Shown here piece by piece: positions 57,159-64,000 of a DNA stretch of 64,000 nucleotides. The DNA comes from an uncultured Aquimarina sp. GTDB lineage: Bacteria; Bacteroidota; Bacteroidia; Flavobacteriales; Flavobacteriaceae. The notes under the pieces were generated by a model. It searched no databases. It was not told the DNA's origin and was given only the letters and a program-made list of their open reading frames with translations. Made by a program: the position numbers and the translations under genes. How positions within the stretch are numbered: position 1 is the stretch's first letter; the number at the start of each line of letters is the position of its first letter. Where the stretch lies: contig NZ_CANLYD010000002.1 of assembly GCF_947495315.1 (NCBI RefSeq), positions 481,812 through 545,811 of the forward strand, given 5' to 3'.

Positions 57159-58907
57159 TCAATACCTCCAACTTTTCAAGTCGGCATCTTTAGGAGCAAC
57201 TTTATGAACTTTATCTACATATTTTTTGATAAACATACGGTGATATCGCAGTCTACTAATATGATTTCCATTATCGTGATCGCCGTTCCAGCAATGTTCT
57301 GCTCTGTCACCATAATCTACTTCACCATTATAATAGGGAGCAGTGGTTTCTGATAGGATTTCTTCGGCGAGATATACTGCATTGTTGAGATAATAATTGT
57401 CCATATCACCACAATACAAATGAATTTTATTTTCCCAATCCTTACCGTTTTTTGCCCAGTCTCGTTTCAAAATATAAGAGAGGTCGTAGTTTTCTTTCCA
57501 ATACGAAGCTACTTCTTTATCTATTTCTCCAGTTAGGCGATCCCAGATTCTTTTAGGATACCCCTCTTCATTTACTGGCGAATATGTTGCTTCCCAAATA
57601 TCCCATTGTTGTCCTGACCGAGCTTTTGTACCCAATATTAATTCTCGATAATTCATATCTCTTAAGCTAGCATCTACATTTCCCAAATAATCTCGATGAC
57701 CAGGGACCAGTGTTTTTTTGAATGTACCTTCTTTGTAGTATGCGTTTTTGTCTTCGTATATATTCACCAAACAATACGCCCTAAAATCAATTGGGTCTGG
57801 ACAAGCTGCAAAACACATCCCATACTCTTTGGGATATTTTACCTGTACAGCAAGAGACTCCCATCCACCTGTACTTCCTCCGTAAACAAATCGTGACCAA
57901 CCTTCTCCTATTCCTCTAAATTGTTGCTCGATATGCGGAATAAGTTCATAAGTAATCGCATCTCCATAAGGCCCTTGTGCGGCACTATTTACAGCATACG
58001 AATCATCATAGTACGGTGTTGGGTGTTGGATTTTAATTGCAATGACTCTAGGGAAATCAGGACCTGTCCAGGTTTTATAAAAATCATACGCTTCCTGTTG
58101 GACCATCAAATTATACCCTTCAACATTAAAACGCTCACTATATTCTGCCTTCAAATTGGGATCGGGTGGAGTCGTTCGAAATCCTCCAAAATCTTTCGGG
58201 AAATGCCCGTGCATGATAGCAAGCGGATATTTAACATTAGGGTGTGTTTCCCATCCTTCGGGCAACAGTATATGAGCTCCCAAATACATATCTCTTCCCC
58301 AAAAATCACTCAACAACTTGCTTTTAATTTTTATATGCTTTACATACTTTGTATTCTCAGGTTCGGGGATTGGAGGTATTTTCTGATCTAATTTTATAGC
58401 GATAGAAGGAAACTGCCCATTCTTGATCGTGACTTTTTGAGGAGTAGAATAGAGATTGCCTGGCGCTTTGTTCCATTGTTGTCCTTCGCCTCTATCCATA
58501 GGTAATTTCACTATATGCCCATCTGCCCGTTGAAGGGTTTCGTATTTGTGAAATAAGACTTGTACGAAGAACTCACCTGATGGTAACTCTTTAAAGCTAC
58601 GAATTGGATATCCAAATGCTCCCGTGTCAAACTGTAGCGACTCTTCAGGTTTCCAGTTGTTAATATCCATTCCAAAAGCTTGACAAGTTTTGGAGTCGTC
58701 CCTAAGTTGAAATCGAGGTTCTGTTTCGATTTGTTTTGAAATCAAAACGATTAATCTTCCATCCAATGCTTCATCGTAATGTTCCGTTGGAAAGGAAAAT
58801 TGGATGTCTCCTGAAGTATCAGCATTAGAACAAGAGAAAAAAAATGGGGCAATGAGTAAAATAACAAACAAGAATACATTCGCGGATATGATGTCAGGTT
58901 TTTTCAT
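57159..58907 (-). CDS. Esterase-like alpha/beta hydrolase lipoprotein
   Basis: A 582-aa lipoprotein (lipobox FFFSC, Cys26). An N-terminal beta-rich domain (about 33-170) precedes an alpha/beta hydrolase of the esterase D / putative esterase type (about 190-560). The nucleophile elbow is YGGSTGGWES (Ser near residue 345); HGHFPKDFGG may form the oxyanion hole, and a late His lies in RAEHCWNGDHDNGNH. The natural ester substrate is unknown. Longer than the usual 250-300-aa esterases because of the N-terminal domain. Confidence 0.88.
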   Translation of the reverse strand: MKKPDIISANVFLFVILLIAPFFFSCSNADTSGDIQFSFPTEHYDEALDGRLIVLISKQIETEPRFQLRDDSKTCQAFGMDINNWKPEESLQFDTGAFGYPIRSFKELPSGEFFVQVLFHKYETLQRADGHIVKLPMDRGEGQQWNKAPGNLYSTPQKVTIKNGQFPSIAIKLDQKIPPIPEPENTKYVKHIKIKSKLLSDFWGRDMYLGAHILLPEGWETHPNVKYPLAIMHGHFPKDFGGFRTTPPDPNLKAEYSERFNVEGYNLMVQQEAYDFYKTWTGPDFPRVIAIKIQHPTPYYDDSYAVNSAAQGPYGDAITYELIPHIEQQFRGIGEGWSRFVYGGSTGGWESLAVQVKYPKEYGMCFAACPDPIDFRAYCLVNIYEDKNAYYKEGTFKKTLVPGHRDYLGNVDASLRDMNYRELILGTKARSGQQWDIWEATYSPVNEEGYPKRIWDRLTGEIDKEVASYWKENYDLSYILKRDWAKNGKDWENKIHLYCGDMDNYYLNNAVYLAEEILSETTAPYYNGEVDYGDRAEHCWNGDHDNGNHISRLRYHRMFIKKYVDKVHKVAPKDADLKSWRY

Positions 58908-59008
58908 TTTGTTGTTGGTTTTGATATGTACTTGATTTACGTTTTGGATTTTTTAAAATAGGACTACGCCTACATATTTATCCAACCTTCTTTACAATTA
59001 CGTCTCTA

Positions 59009-59165
59009 CTATGGTTAGTACGCGAATTAAAAGTAGTAAATTTTCGATTTAGCACTTAGCCAAAACTTTTTATTTTGTTTTTTCTTTTTTGTTCTAAAGC
59101 CAAATCAAAAGATTTGGTGGACTTAGTTTAAAGCTAAAAACTTAGGGTTATGTACACAACTCGTG
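59009..59165. repeat. Palindromic spacer, family B copy 1
   Basis: On the plus strand it contains CTACTATGGTTAGTACGCG, similar to TATGGTTAGTTGCG of the copy at 60928, and an inner hairpin CCAAATC-AAAA-GATTTGG (59100-59117). Its right end GTACACAACTCGTGC touches the stop codon of the gene at 59166. The minus-strand box GCACGAGTTGTGTACAT recurs in two other spacers. Confidence 0.55.
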
Positions 59166-59975
59166 CTAACTTAGTTCTTTGTTAGCCACCGTTATTTTTT
59201 TAATTCCAATATACGACAATCCTATTCCAAAAATGAATAACAACCAATAATTGAAATTGTAATTCAGTCCATAACTCCATTCATAATAAGATTTTCCAAA
59301 AGACACTAATAATAACCAACTTAAATTGGTCAAAAAGTGTAGGATTATTGTATAAAATATGTTTCTAGTTTTTTTATAAATGAGGCAGGCTATAATTCCA
59401 AAAATAAATGTTGGTAGCAAGTTTCGATAACTGGGTAGATGAATGATAGAGAAACAAATACTCGAAACGATTACTGAAACGATAGATGAGTGTTTTTTTA
59501 ATAGTTCTCCGAATAAAAATTTACGAAAGAAAAGTTCTTCGAAGATTGGTGCAATTATTAGAACTGATATTCCGCGATAAAAAATTTTCAAGTTCGAACT
59601 TTCTGAAAATTCGAATGGTTCTAATTCCGTATCACTGAAATAGGCGTAAATTTTACTAAAGTCAAATAATGGTCGGTCAAAGAATTCAAGTCCAATGGTA
59701 ATTAAAATTAAATAAAGTAGATGTTTCGGTTTTATGCCTTTCGCCTTTTCAATTCCTTTATTATAGCTGAAGATAGCTCTGTAAGACAAGTAGAAAACGA
59801 TGAAGTAAGCAATTACAGTTGGTATTTGTCCCGTTATTCCGAAATAATGAATCAAGCTATTCGAACTTAAAGAATTAGTTACTTTTGGTTCTATGAATTC
59901 ATAAACTCCGAAAGAAATTAATACTTCTAATCCCATTAATAAGGCAGTAAGTAAAATTGCTTTTAGGATGTTCAT
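59166..59975 (-). CDS. CPBP-family intramembrane metalloprotease
   Basis: A 269-aa membrane protein with about seven helices. The Abi/CPBP motifs are present: EELFFRKFLFG (EExxxR) and SSICFSIIHLPS (conserved His). Members process prenylated proteins in eukaryotes and bacteriocin or immunity peptides in some bacteria; here no peptide gene is adjacent. Confidence 0.9.
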   Translation of the reverse strand: MNILKAILLTALLMGLEVLISFGVYEFIEPKVTNSLSSNSLIHYFGITGQIPTVIAYFIVFYLSYRAIFSYNKGIEKAKGIKPKHLLYLILITIGLEFFDRPLFDFSKIYAYFSDTELEPFEFSESSNLKIFYRGISVLIIAPIFEELFFRKFLFGELLKKHSSIVSVIVSSICFSIIHLPSYRNLLPTFIFGIIACLIYKKTRNIFYTIILHFLTNLSWLLLVSFGKSYYEWSYGLNYNFNYWLLFIFGIGLSYIGIKKITVANKELS

Positions 59976-60000
59976 TTATAATTGTGGTTAACGTTTAATA

Positions 60001-60105
60001 TATGTGCCGTAGCAAGGCAAAATGTTACCCTGCTTTTCGATTTTTCTGCGCATTGGTTGCTAACTTTTCCTTATTGTAAGCATTGCGCCTTAACAAAAAT
60101 ACAAC
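60001..60105. repeat. Intergenic repeat, family A copy 2
   Basis: Homologous to 55971-56085. Here the arms AAGGCAAAATGTTAC (60014-60028) and 60076-60091 (GTAAGCATTGCGCCTT) form an imperfect stem. It lies between the genes at 59166-59975 and 60160-60909. Confidence 0.55.
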
Positions 60106-60159
60106 AACCATTAGATTAATCACTTAACTGCTATGATGATATAATGTTACCATTATTTT

Positions 60160-60909
60160 TTATTTTACATTAAATGAATCTTCTAAAGAAAAGTCAATTT
60201 CGTCACCCTTAACTATTTTATTTATAAAGTATTTTATTTCGGGGTTATTCATTTTTAAGATTCTCAATTTTAAGTGGTAATCTTTATATGCTTTTTTTGG
60301 ATTATCAGAGAATGAGTCCTTTCTAATATATTTTCTTGTAATTATTCCATCAATCAGTAAATGTTTTTCCTTGTCAAATTTCCATTCATCGTTTGGACAA
60401 TCGTAGCTAACCACACTATTCTTTGTCATTTCACTTACGGGCATTTGAATACGAATGCTATCGTTAATATTATATTTGGCATATAGTTTTTCAGCTTTTC
60501 TTTTTCGTCTATTTTGACAATCTACAGTTGGTTTAAGACTTTCTACAATTTCATTTACTTGATCCATAAGTTTGATATCTGTTTTATTCAGATATCTGTG
60601 ATAGGATGTCAAAATAATACCAGACATATAATCATAATGTTCAATTTTTAGGTCATTGAAAAATTTCACTATTGAGTCCGATTTTCGATTATGTCTAAGA
60701 AGATTGTTTCTTATCTGCATTCCAATCCTAAAATGATAATTCCTTGGAGTGGTATCATTTTCAGATATTTTTTTGAATTCGTTAATCTCGTTTTTGCTCC
60801 AATTGTCATTTAAATATTGGAAAGAATATATTAGTTCAGAAGGAATCTTTGTCTTTTTTTGACAAGATAAAAATGTCAAAACTAATATTAAGAATAGTGA
60901 TTTTTTCAA
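60160..60909 (-). CDS. Unknown lipoprotein, 249 aa
   Basis: Not recognised. Lipoprotein signal MKKSLFLILVLTFLSC (Cys16). The soluble part is strongly charged and mostly helical (about 30-150) with one later pair of strands (WKFDKEKHLLIDGIITRKYI). No motif that points to an enzyme. Flanked on both sides by repeated spacers. Confidence 0.72.
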   Translation of the reverse strand: MKKSLFLILVLTFLSCQKKTKIPSELIYSFQYLNDNWSKNEINEFKKISENDTTPRNYHFRIGMQIRNNLLRHNRKSDSIVKFFNDLKIEHYDYMSGIILTSYHRYLNKTDIKLMDQVNEIVESLKPTVDCQNRRKRKAEKLYAKYNINDSIRIQMPVSEMTKNSVVSYDCPNDEWKFDKEKHLLIDGIITRKYIRKDSFSDNPKKAYKDYHLKLRILKMNNPEIKYFINKIVKGDEIDFSLEDSFNVK

Positions 60910-60927
60910 TAGTTTTTAATTAATGGT

Positions 60928-61057
60928 AACGGTCTTGTGTATGGTTAGTTGCGTGGTTAAGCAACTAATTTAGCAAATAAATCACAGATAGAATATTCCG
61001 CAGGAATGTTCGTAAGTTGGCAGTGACCAAGCAATTAATTATACACGGCTTGTACCA
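60928..61057. repeat. Palindromic spacer, family B copy 2
   Basis: A 130-bp imperfect palindrome. The left arm GTGTATGGTTAGTTGCG pairs with the right arm GCAATTAATTATACAC, mostly with G-T wobbles when the plus strand folds. A small inner hairpin GAATATTCC-GCA-GGAATGTTC lies at 60991-61011. Its right end contains the box GTACAAGCCGTGTATAA (minus strand), 9 nt from the stop of the gene at 61065. Confidence 0.65.
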
Positions 61058-61064
61058 CGTATTT

Positions 61065-61307
61065 CTATTTGTTTAACATTTTGTGATAGATAAAAACGGT
61101 AATAATTGAAAAAGCCCAAAATAAAATTGAAAAAACAATAAAGTAAACTATCAAATACCAGATGATGATAAGAATTAACGGACTAGTATTCCAATACTCA
61201 ATAATTTTATTATAATTATCAATTATAGCAAATACTAAAAAACCAACTATAAAAATAATAGAAAAATATTTATAGATTCTGAATGTTTTTTTTAGAGATT
61301 TATTCAT
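61065..61307 (-). CDS. Small membrane protein, 80 aa, unknown
   Basis: Two strong membrane helices (about 13-30 and 42-72) with basic ends (MNKSLKKTFRIYKY, YHKMLNK). No family recognised. Its start overlaps the end of the upstream gene by 8 bp, so the two are translationally coupled and probably act together. Confidence 0.7.
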   Translation of the reverse strand: MNKSLKKTFRIYKYFSIIFIVGFLVFAIIDNYNKIIEYWNTSPLILIIIWYLIVYFIVFSILFWAFSIITVFIYHKMLNK

Positions 61308-61791
61308 TTTTTTTAAACCTTATTTCTTTTTCACTATTAAAAAATTCTATTTCAAATCCGATTATTTTTCTTTTTATACAAGCAGATGTCCAATTCTGTC
61401 CACATTGAAAAGAAAGCTCATTGCCTACAAGTTCATAATCGAGGTCATAATTTCCGTTTTCACAAAGATTAATTCCAGGTGTTTTGGTGAATTCAAAAGT
61501 TCCGTCTTTTTTTAAACTTAGAGAGTATTTATTGTAGTCAGATTCTGGAATTCCATTCTCAGCACTCACAATTCTATAAATTCCGATTAATTCTTTGTCA
61601 GTTGGTTTGTTAGTCAAAAAGGTTGGAAATAAATTATACAGTATAACAAATAAAGGAATTCCAATAAATATTAAACTAGAATATTTTAATCCGTTATTTT
61701 TTTTTATAACTCCTTTTAATAAAATATAAAATCCAAAACCAATTATGATAATTAGAATTGTTAATAAAATTAGATATTTAAATGCTTCCAT
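61300..61791 (-). CDS. Membrane-anchored protein with a lipocalin-like soluble part, unknown
   Basis: I chose the Met at 61791 (MEAFKYLILLTILIII) instead of an upstream ATG at 61860, because it puts two membrane helices directly at the N-terminus (about 5-24 and 33-56). The rest (about 65-163) is a small beta-rich domain with GIYRIVSAENGIPESDY, YSLSLKKDGTFEFTKTPG and three Cys. The strand pattern resembles small lipocalin-like domains, but this is weak. Overlaps the 80-aa gene by 8 bp. Confidence 0.68.
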   Translation of the reverse strand: MEAFKYLILLTILIIIIGFGFYILLKGVIKKNNGLKYSSLIFIGIPLFVILYNLFPTFLTNKPTDKELIGIYRIVSAENGIPESDYNKYSLSLKKDGTFEFTKTPGINLCENGNYDLDYELVGNELSFQCGQNWTSACIKRKIIGFEIEFFNSEKEIRFKKNE

Positions 61792-61825
61792 TAAGGTTTG
61801 TTGAGTTTGCTTATATGTGGTACGT

Positions 61826-61947
61826 TTAATATATGAAAAGTAGGCGATTTCGAAGCACAAAACTTTCGGTTAAACATAAAGTTTGATGAGAGCCCAAAGG
61901 CATGAAATCAGTACTTTTTCGTCTATTTTTTATATACATTGTTGTGC
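61826..61947. repeat. Palindromic spacer with G-T wobble arms
   Basis: The left arm TATATGAAAAGTAGGCGA and right arm TCGTCTATTTTTTATATA pair fully on the plus strand if three G-T pairs are allowed. Its right end holds the minus-strand box GCACAACAATGTATATA, 14 nt from the stop of the AraC gene at 61962. Confidence 0.62.
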
Positions 61948-61961
61948 GTTCGTTTTTTTAT

Positions 61962-62879
61962 TCAATTGAATGAAGCTCTAAATTCCAATGGCGTTTGATT
62001 GGTCTTGGATTTAAATAATTTGTTGAACGATTGTGAATGTTCATAACCCAATTCATACGCAATTTCACTTACAGATAAATTTGTCGTAGATAACTTTATC
62101 TTGGCTTTTTCAATTAATTTATTGTGTATATGTTGTTGTGTTGTTTGTCCTGTTAAACTTTTTAGCATAGTACTTAAATAATCTGCTGTAAGATTTAATT
62201 TTTGTGAAACATCTTGAACTGTAGGCAAGCCTTTGTCAAAAACAATTTCTTTTTTAAAATATTCTTCTAAAATAATTTCCAATCTATCCAATATTTGATG
62301 ATTAGAAATTTTACGTGTCAAAAATTGACGCTGATAAAATCTCTCAGCATAATTAAGTAATAATTCTAATTGACTTATAATGATTTGTTGACTGAACTGG
62401 TCAAGGTTTGCTTGATATTCACCTTTTATTTTTTGAAATATTTCGAAGATTGTATTTTCTTCTTTTTCGGATAAAAAGAGTGCCTCACGAACGGAATAAT
62501 TCAAAAAGGTATATTTTTTTATGCTTTTTGATAAAGAAGTCCCAAATAGAAAATCAGGATGGATGGCTAAAATCCATCCTGAAGGTTTATTATTCAAATC
62601 TTCTTCTATAAGTTCGACTGAAATAACTTGCTCTGGTGAGAAAAAGGTCATTAACCCCTCATCAAAATCATACGATTCTTGACCGTAACGATATTTACCA
62701 ACTACATTTCGCTTTATTGAAATCGTGTAAAATTCTTGTACCCATTTCAATTCATTGTTTACAGGTGTTGGTTTTATTTCGCTATAATCTATCAGACTAA
62801 TCAATGGATGATTAGGCGAAGAAATGTTGTTGAAACGATGAAGTTCACTTATAGTCTTTAGCCTAGTTGGAATTGACAT
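61962..62879 (-). CDS. AraC-family transcriptional regulator
   Basis: A 305-aa regulator. The N-terminal cupin-like sensing domain (about 20-170) starts SSPNHPLISLIDYSEIK, typical of a Bacteroidota AraC group. The C-terminal double HTH (about 205-305) has VQDVSQKLNLTADYLSTMLK and SVSEIAYELGYEHSQSFNKLFK. It lies 61 bp after the SDR gene on the same strand and may control it. Confidence 0.93.
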   Translation of the reverse strand: MSIPTRLKTISELHRFNNISSPNHPLISLIDYSEIKPTPVNNELKWVQEFYTISIKRNVVGKYRYGQESYDFDEGLMTFFSPEQVISVELIEEDLNNKPSGWILAIHPDFLFGTSLSKSIKKYTFLNYSVREALFLSEKEENTIFEIFQKIKGEYQANLDQFSQQIIISQLELLLNYAERFYQRQFLTRKISNHQILDRLEIILEEYFKKEIVFDKGLPTVQDVSQKLNLTADYLSTMLKSLTGQTTQQHIHNKLIEKAKIKLSTTNLSVSEIAYELGYEHSQSFNKLFKSKTNQTPLEFRASFN

Positions 62880-62940
62880 TTATAAAATAATTAAAGTTAA
62901 TAACACTTTTTCATTGTACAGTTTTAATTACAAAAACTAC

Positions 62941-63807
62941 CTAAAAAGGAAAATTTACTTTTGTTGTTTCTTTAGCCCAATCCCATAATTTAGCACTTAG
63001 GGTTTCGTCTAAAGCAGCTGCATCAATTTTTGCTAAAGCTGGTTTCCCTTTTTGTTCATTATGTCCATCTGGCCCCCAATATTGTCCTCCTTTTGCATCT
63101 TCACGTAAGCAAGCAGCTAATGTAGGTTGAGCACCTTCTTTAGCAGTCATTAGGTCAAGAGACGCAAGCATATCCTTATCCATATGCACTTGTAAATCTG
63201 TTTTACTAAATCCTGGATGTGCAGCTAAAGATTTGATTTGACTACCATTACTTTTCAATCGCTTGTCAAATTCTAGTGCAAAAATGATATCTGCCAATTT
63301 GCTTTGTCCGTACTCTCTCCAATTGCTATACTCTTTTTCTAATCGGAAATTATCAAAATCAATAGCTGCACCTCTATGAGCGATACTACTTAATGTGACA
63401 ACTCTCGAACCTGTTGTTGATTCTAATAAATTAAAAAGGTGACCCGTAAGGGCAAAATGGCCAACGAAGTTTACTCCGAATTGAATCTCAAAACCATCTT
63501 CAGTTGTTGATTGTGGTGGAATCATAATTCCTGCGTTGTTAATCAACAAATCTAGACTTGATTCAGCTTGTATCACATTGTCTGCAAAAGCTTTCACAGA
63601 ACGCAAACTAGCCAAATCCAAGTGTTCATAGACTAATTCGCCTGTTCCTCCGTCAGCCTCCATTTTTTGGATAGCTTTTATTGCTTTTTCTTGATTACGA
63701 CAAGCAACATATACTTTTGCTCCTTTTTTGTACAAGTCTAAGGCGGTTTCATATCCAATACCTGTGTTTGAACCTGTTACGATTGCTGTTTTACCTGATA
63801 AATTCAT
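62941..63807 (-). CDS. Short-chain dehydrogenase/reductase
   Basis: A 288-aa NAD(P)-dependent oxidoreductase. Cofactor motif TGSNTGIG (residues 11-18), NNAG, and the catalytic Tyr/Lys in EYGQSKLAD, all intact. The sequence is of the retinol-dehydrogenase/WWOX-like group (VACRNQEKA). Substrate unknown. Exact -7 box on the minus strand at 63836-63843. Followed by an AraC regulator. Confidence 0.93.
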   Translation of the reverse strand: MNLSGKTAIVTGSNTGIGYETALDLYKKGAKVYVACRNQEKAIKAIQKMEADGGTGELVYEHLDLASLRSVKAFADNVIQAESSLDLLINNAGIMIPPQSTTEDGFEIQFGVNFVGHFALTGHLFNLLESTTGSRVVTLSSIAHRGAAIDFDNFRLEKEYSNWREYGQSKLADIIFALEFDKRLKSNGSQIKSLAAHPGFSKTDLQVHMDKDMLASLDLMTAKEGAQPTLAACLREDAKGGQYWGPDGHNEQKGKPALAKIDAAALDETLSAKLWDWAKETTKVNFPF

Positions 63808-63835
63808 ATTTTATTTTTTTAATTAAATAATAAGA

Positions 63836-63843
63836 CAAATTTA
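63836..63843 (-). promoter_or_regulatory. -7 promoter box for the SDR gene
   Basis: TAAATTTG on the minus strand, exact TAnnTTTG, 28 bp before the start. A TTTG lies 26 bp further upstream (63870-63873), slightly too far to be a sure -33. Confidence 0.5.
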
Positions 63844-63931
63844 TCTGTGTTATTTATGCTTAATGTATCCAAATCCTTTATGGTTGTAGCTGAAAATTAT
63901 TTGTTGTGTCGCTTGCTGTTTTCAAATTAAG

Positions 63932-64000
63932 CACAACGTTGTGGGCAAGAGCTGCGGTCAGCAGCGTCTTGGCCCTCAACTAACTAGTTAGTTGGCAAGG
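63932..64000. repeat. Palindrome-rich right edge
   Basis: Contains CACAACGTTGTG (63932-63943), the hairpin GCTGC-GGTCA-GCAGC (63951-63965) and the perfect 18-bp palindrome CAACTAACTAGTTAGTTG (63977-63994). It is visibly more GC-rich than the surroundings. The first box resembles the one found after other genes in this region, so this may be the next spacer, cut by the window edge. Confidence 0.5.

Noticed and set aside
57921..58391. 156-aa plus-strand frame inside the esterase gene
   Set aside because: Opposite to a gene with a lipobox, nucleophile elbow and family similarity; the frame has no recognisable domain. The 149-aa frame at 46394-46843 inside the radical SAM gene was dropped for the same reason.
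55971..64000. Canonical integron
   Set aside because: No integrase gene in the window, and I could not place both GTTRRRY and RYYYAAC core sites at the ends of any spacer. Kept only as a cassette-like hypothesis.

Overview
The window is low-GC chromosomal DNA from a member of the Bacteroidota, most likely a marine Flavobacteriaceae (an Aquimarina-like genome would fit, but species cannot be read from this sequence alone). The evidence is a SusC/SusD pair, type IX secretion (T9SS) C-terminal sorting domains on four large secreted glycoside hydrolases, FeoA/FeoB with a small Cys-rich partner, CrtD/CruF/CrtY carotenoid genes, and several matches to the Bacteroidota promoter box TAnnTTTG. A full TTTTTG-N17-TATATTTG promoter lies before the only tRNA gene (tRNA-Asn).

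Region 1 (1-24.5 kb) is a chitin/glucan utilisation locus. On the minus strand are susC, susD and a left-truncated nagB. Divergently on the plus strand are a LytS-type sensor kinase, a LytTR response regulator and a sodium:solute symporter. These are followed by four secreted enzymes: a 1931-aa protein with three GH18 domains, a 1424-aa GH5...GH19 fusion, a 797-aa GH18 chitinase, and a 574-aa GH16 enzyme with a beta/gamma-crystallin-like segment and a CBM6. Together they suggest extracellular cutting of chitin (and a beta-glucan), uptake through SusCD, inner-membrane import by the symporter, and conversion of glucosamine-6-phosphate to fructose-6-phosphate by NagB.

Region 2 (24.5-33.99 kb) holds tRNA-Asn, RseP, a SCO1-like copper protein, an unknown 551-aa lipoprotein, feoA-feoB with a 50-aa Cys-rich protein, a DMT exporter, a small secreted protein and an acetyltransferase. 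Region 3 (34.1-38.5 kb) is a carotenoid set (crtD, cruF, crtY) interrupted by an excisionase-like antitoxin/PIN toxin pair.

Region 4 (38.5-55.9 kb) is mostly housekeeping: transglutaminase-like, DjlA-like, bacilliredoxin, a plsC/acyl-ACP desaturase/HD operon, a TPR-AraC regulator, a PA0069-type radical SAM protein, an MBL-fold hydrolase, an alpha-2-macroglobulin lipoprotein, GNAT and ABM proteins. It also holds a TIR-domain protein behind a promoter with two operator-like palindromes.

Region 5 (55.9-64 kb) is accessory. Its genes all read on the minus strand, many encode unknown lipoproteins or membrane proteins, and several are separated by long imperfect palindromes that start with a shared box just after the stop codon. 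This resembles a cassette array, although no integrase or canonical attC core is visible. No rRNA, CRISPR array, complete insertion sequence or prophage was seen.
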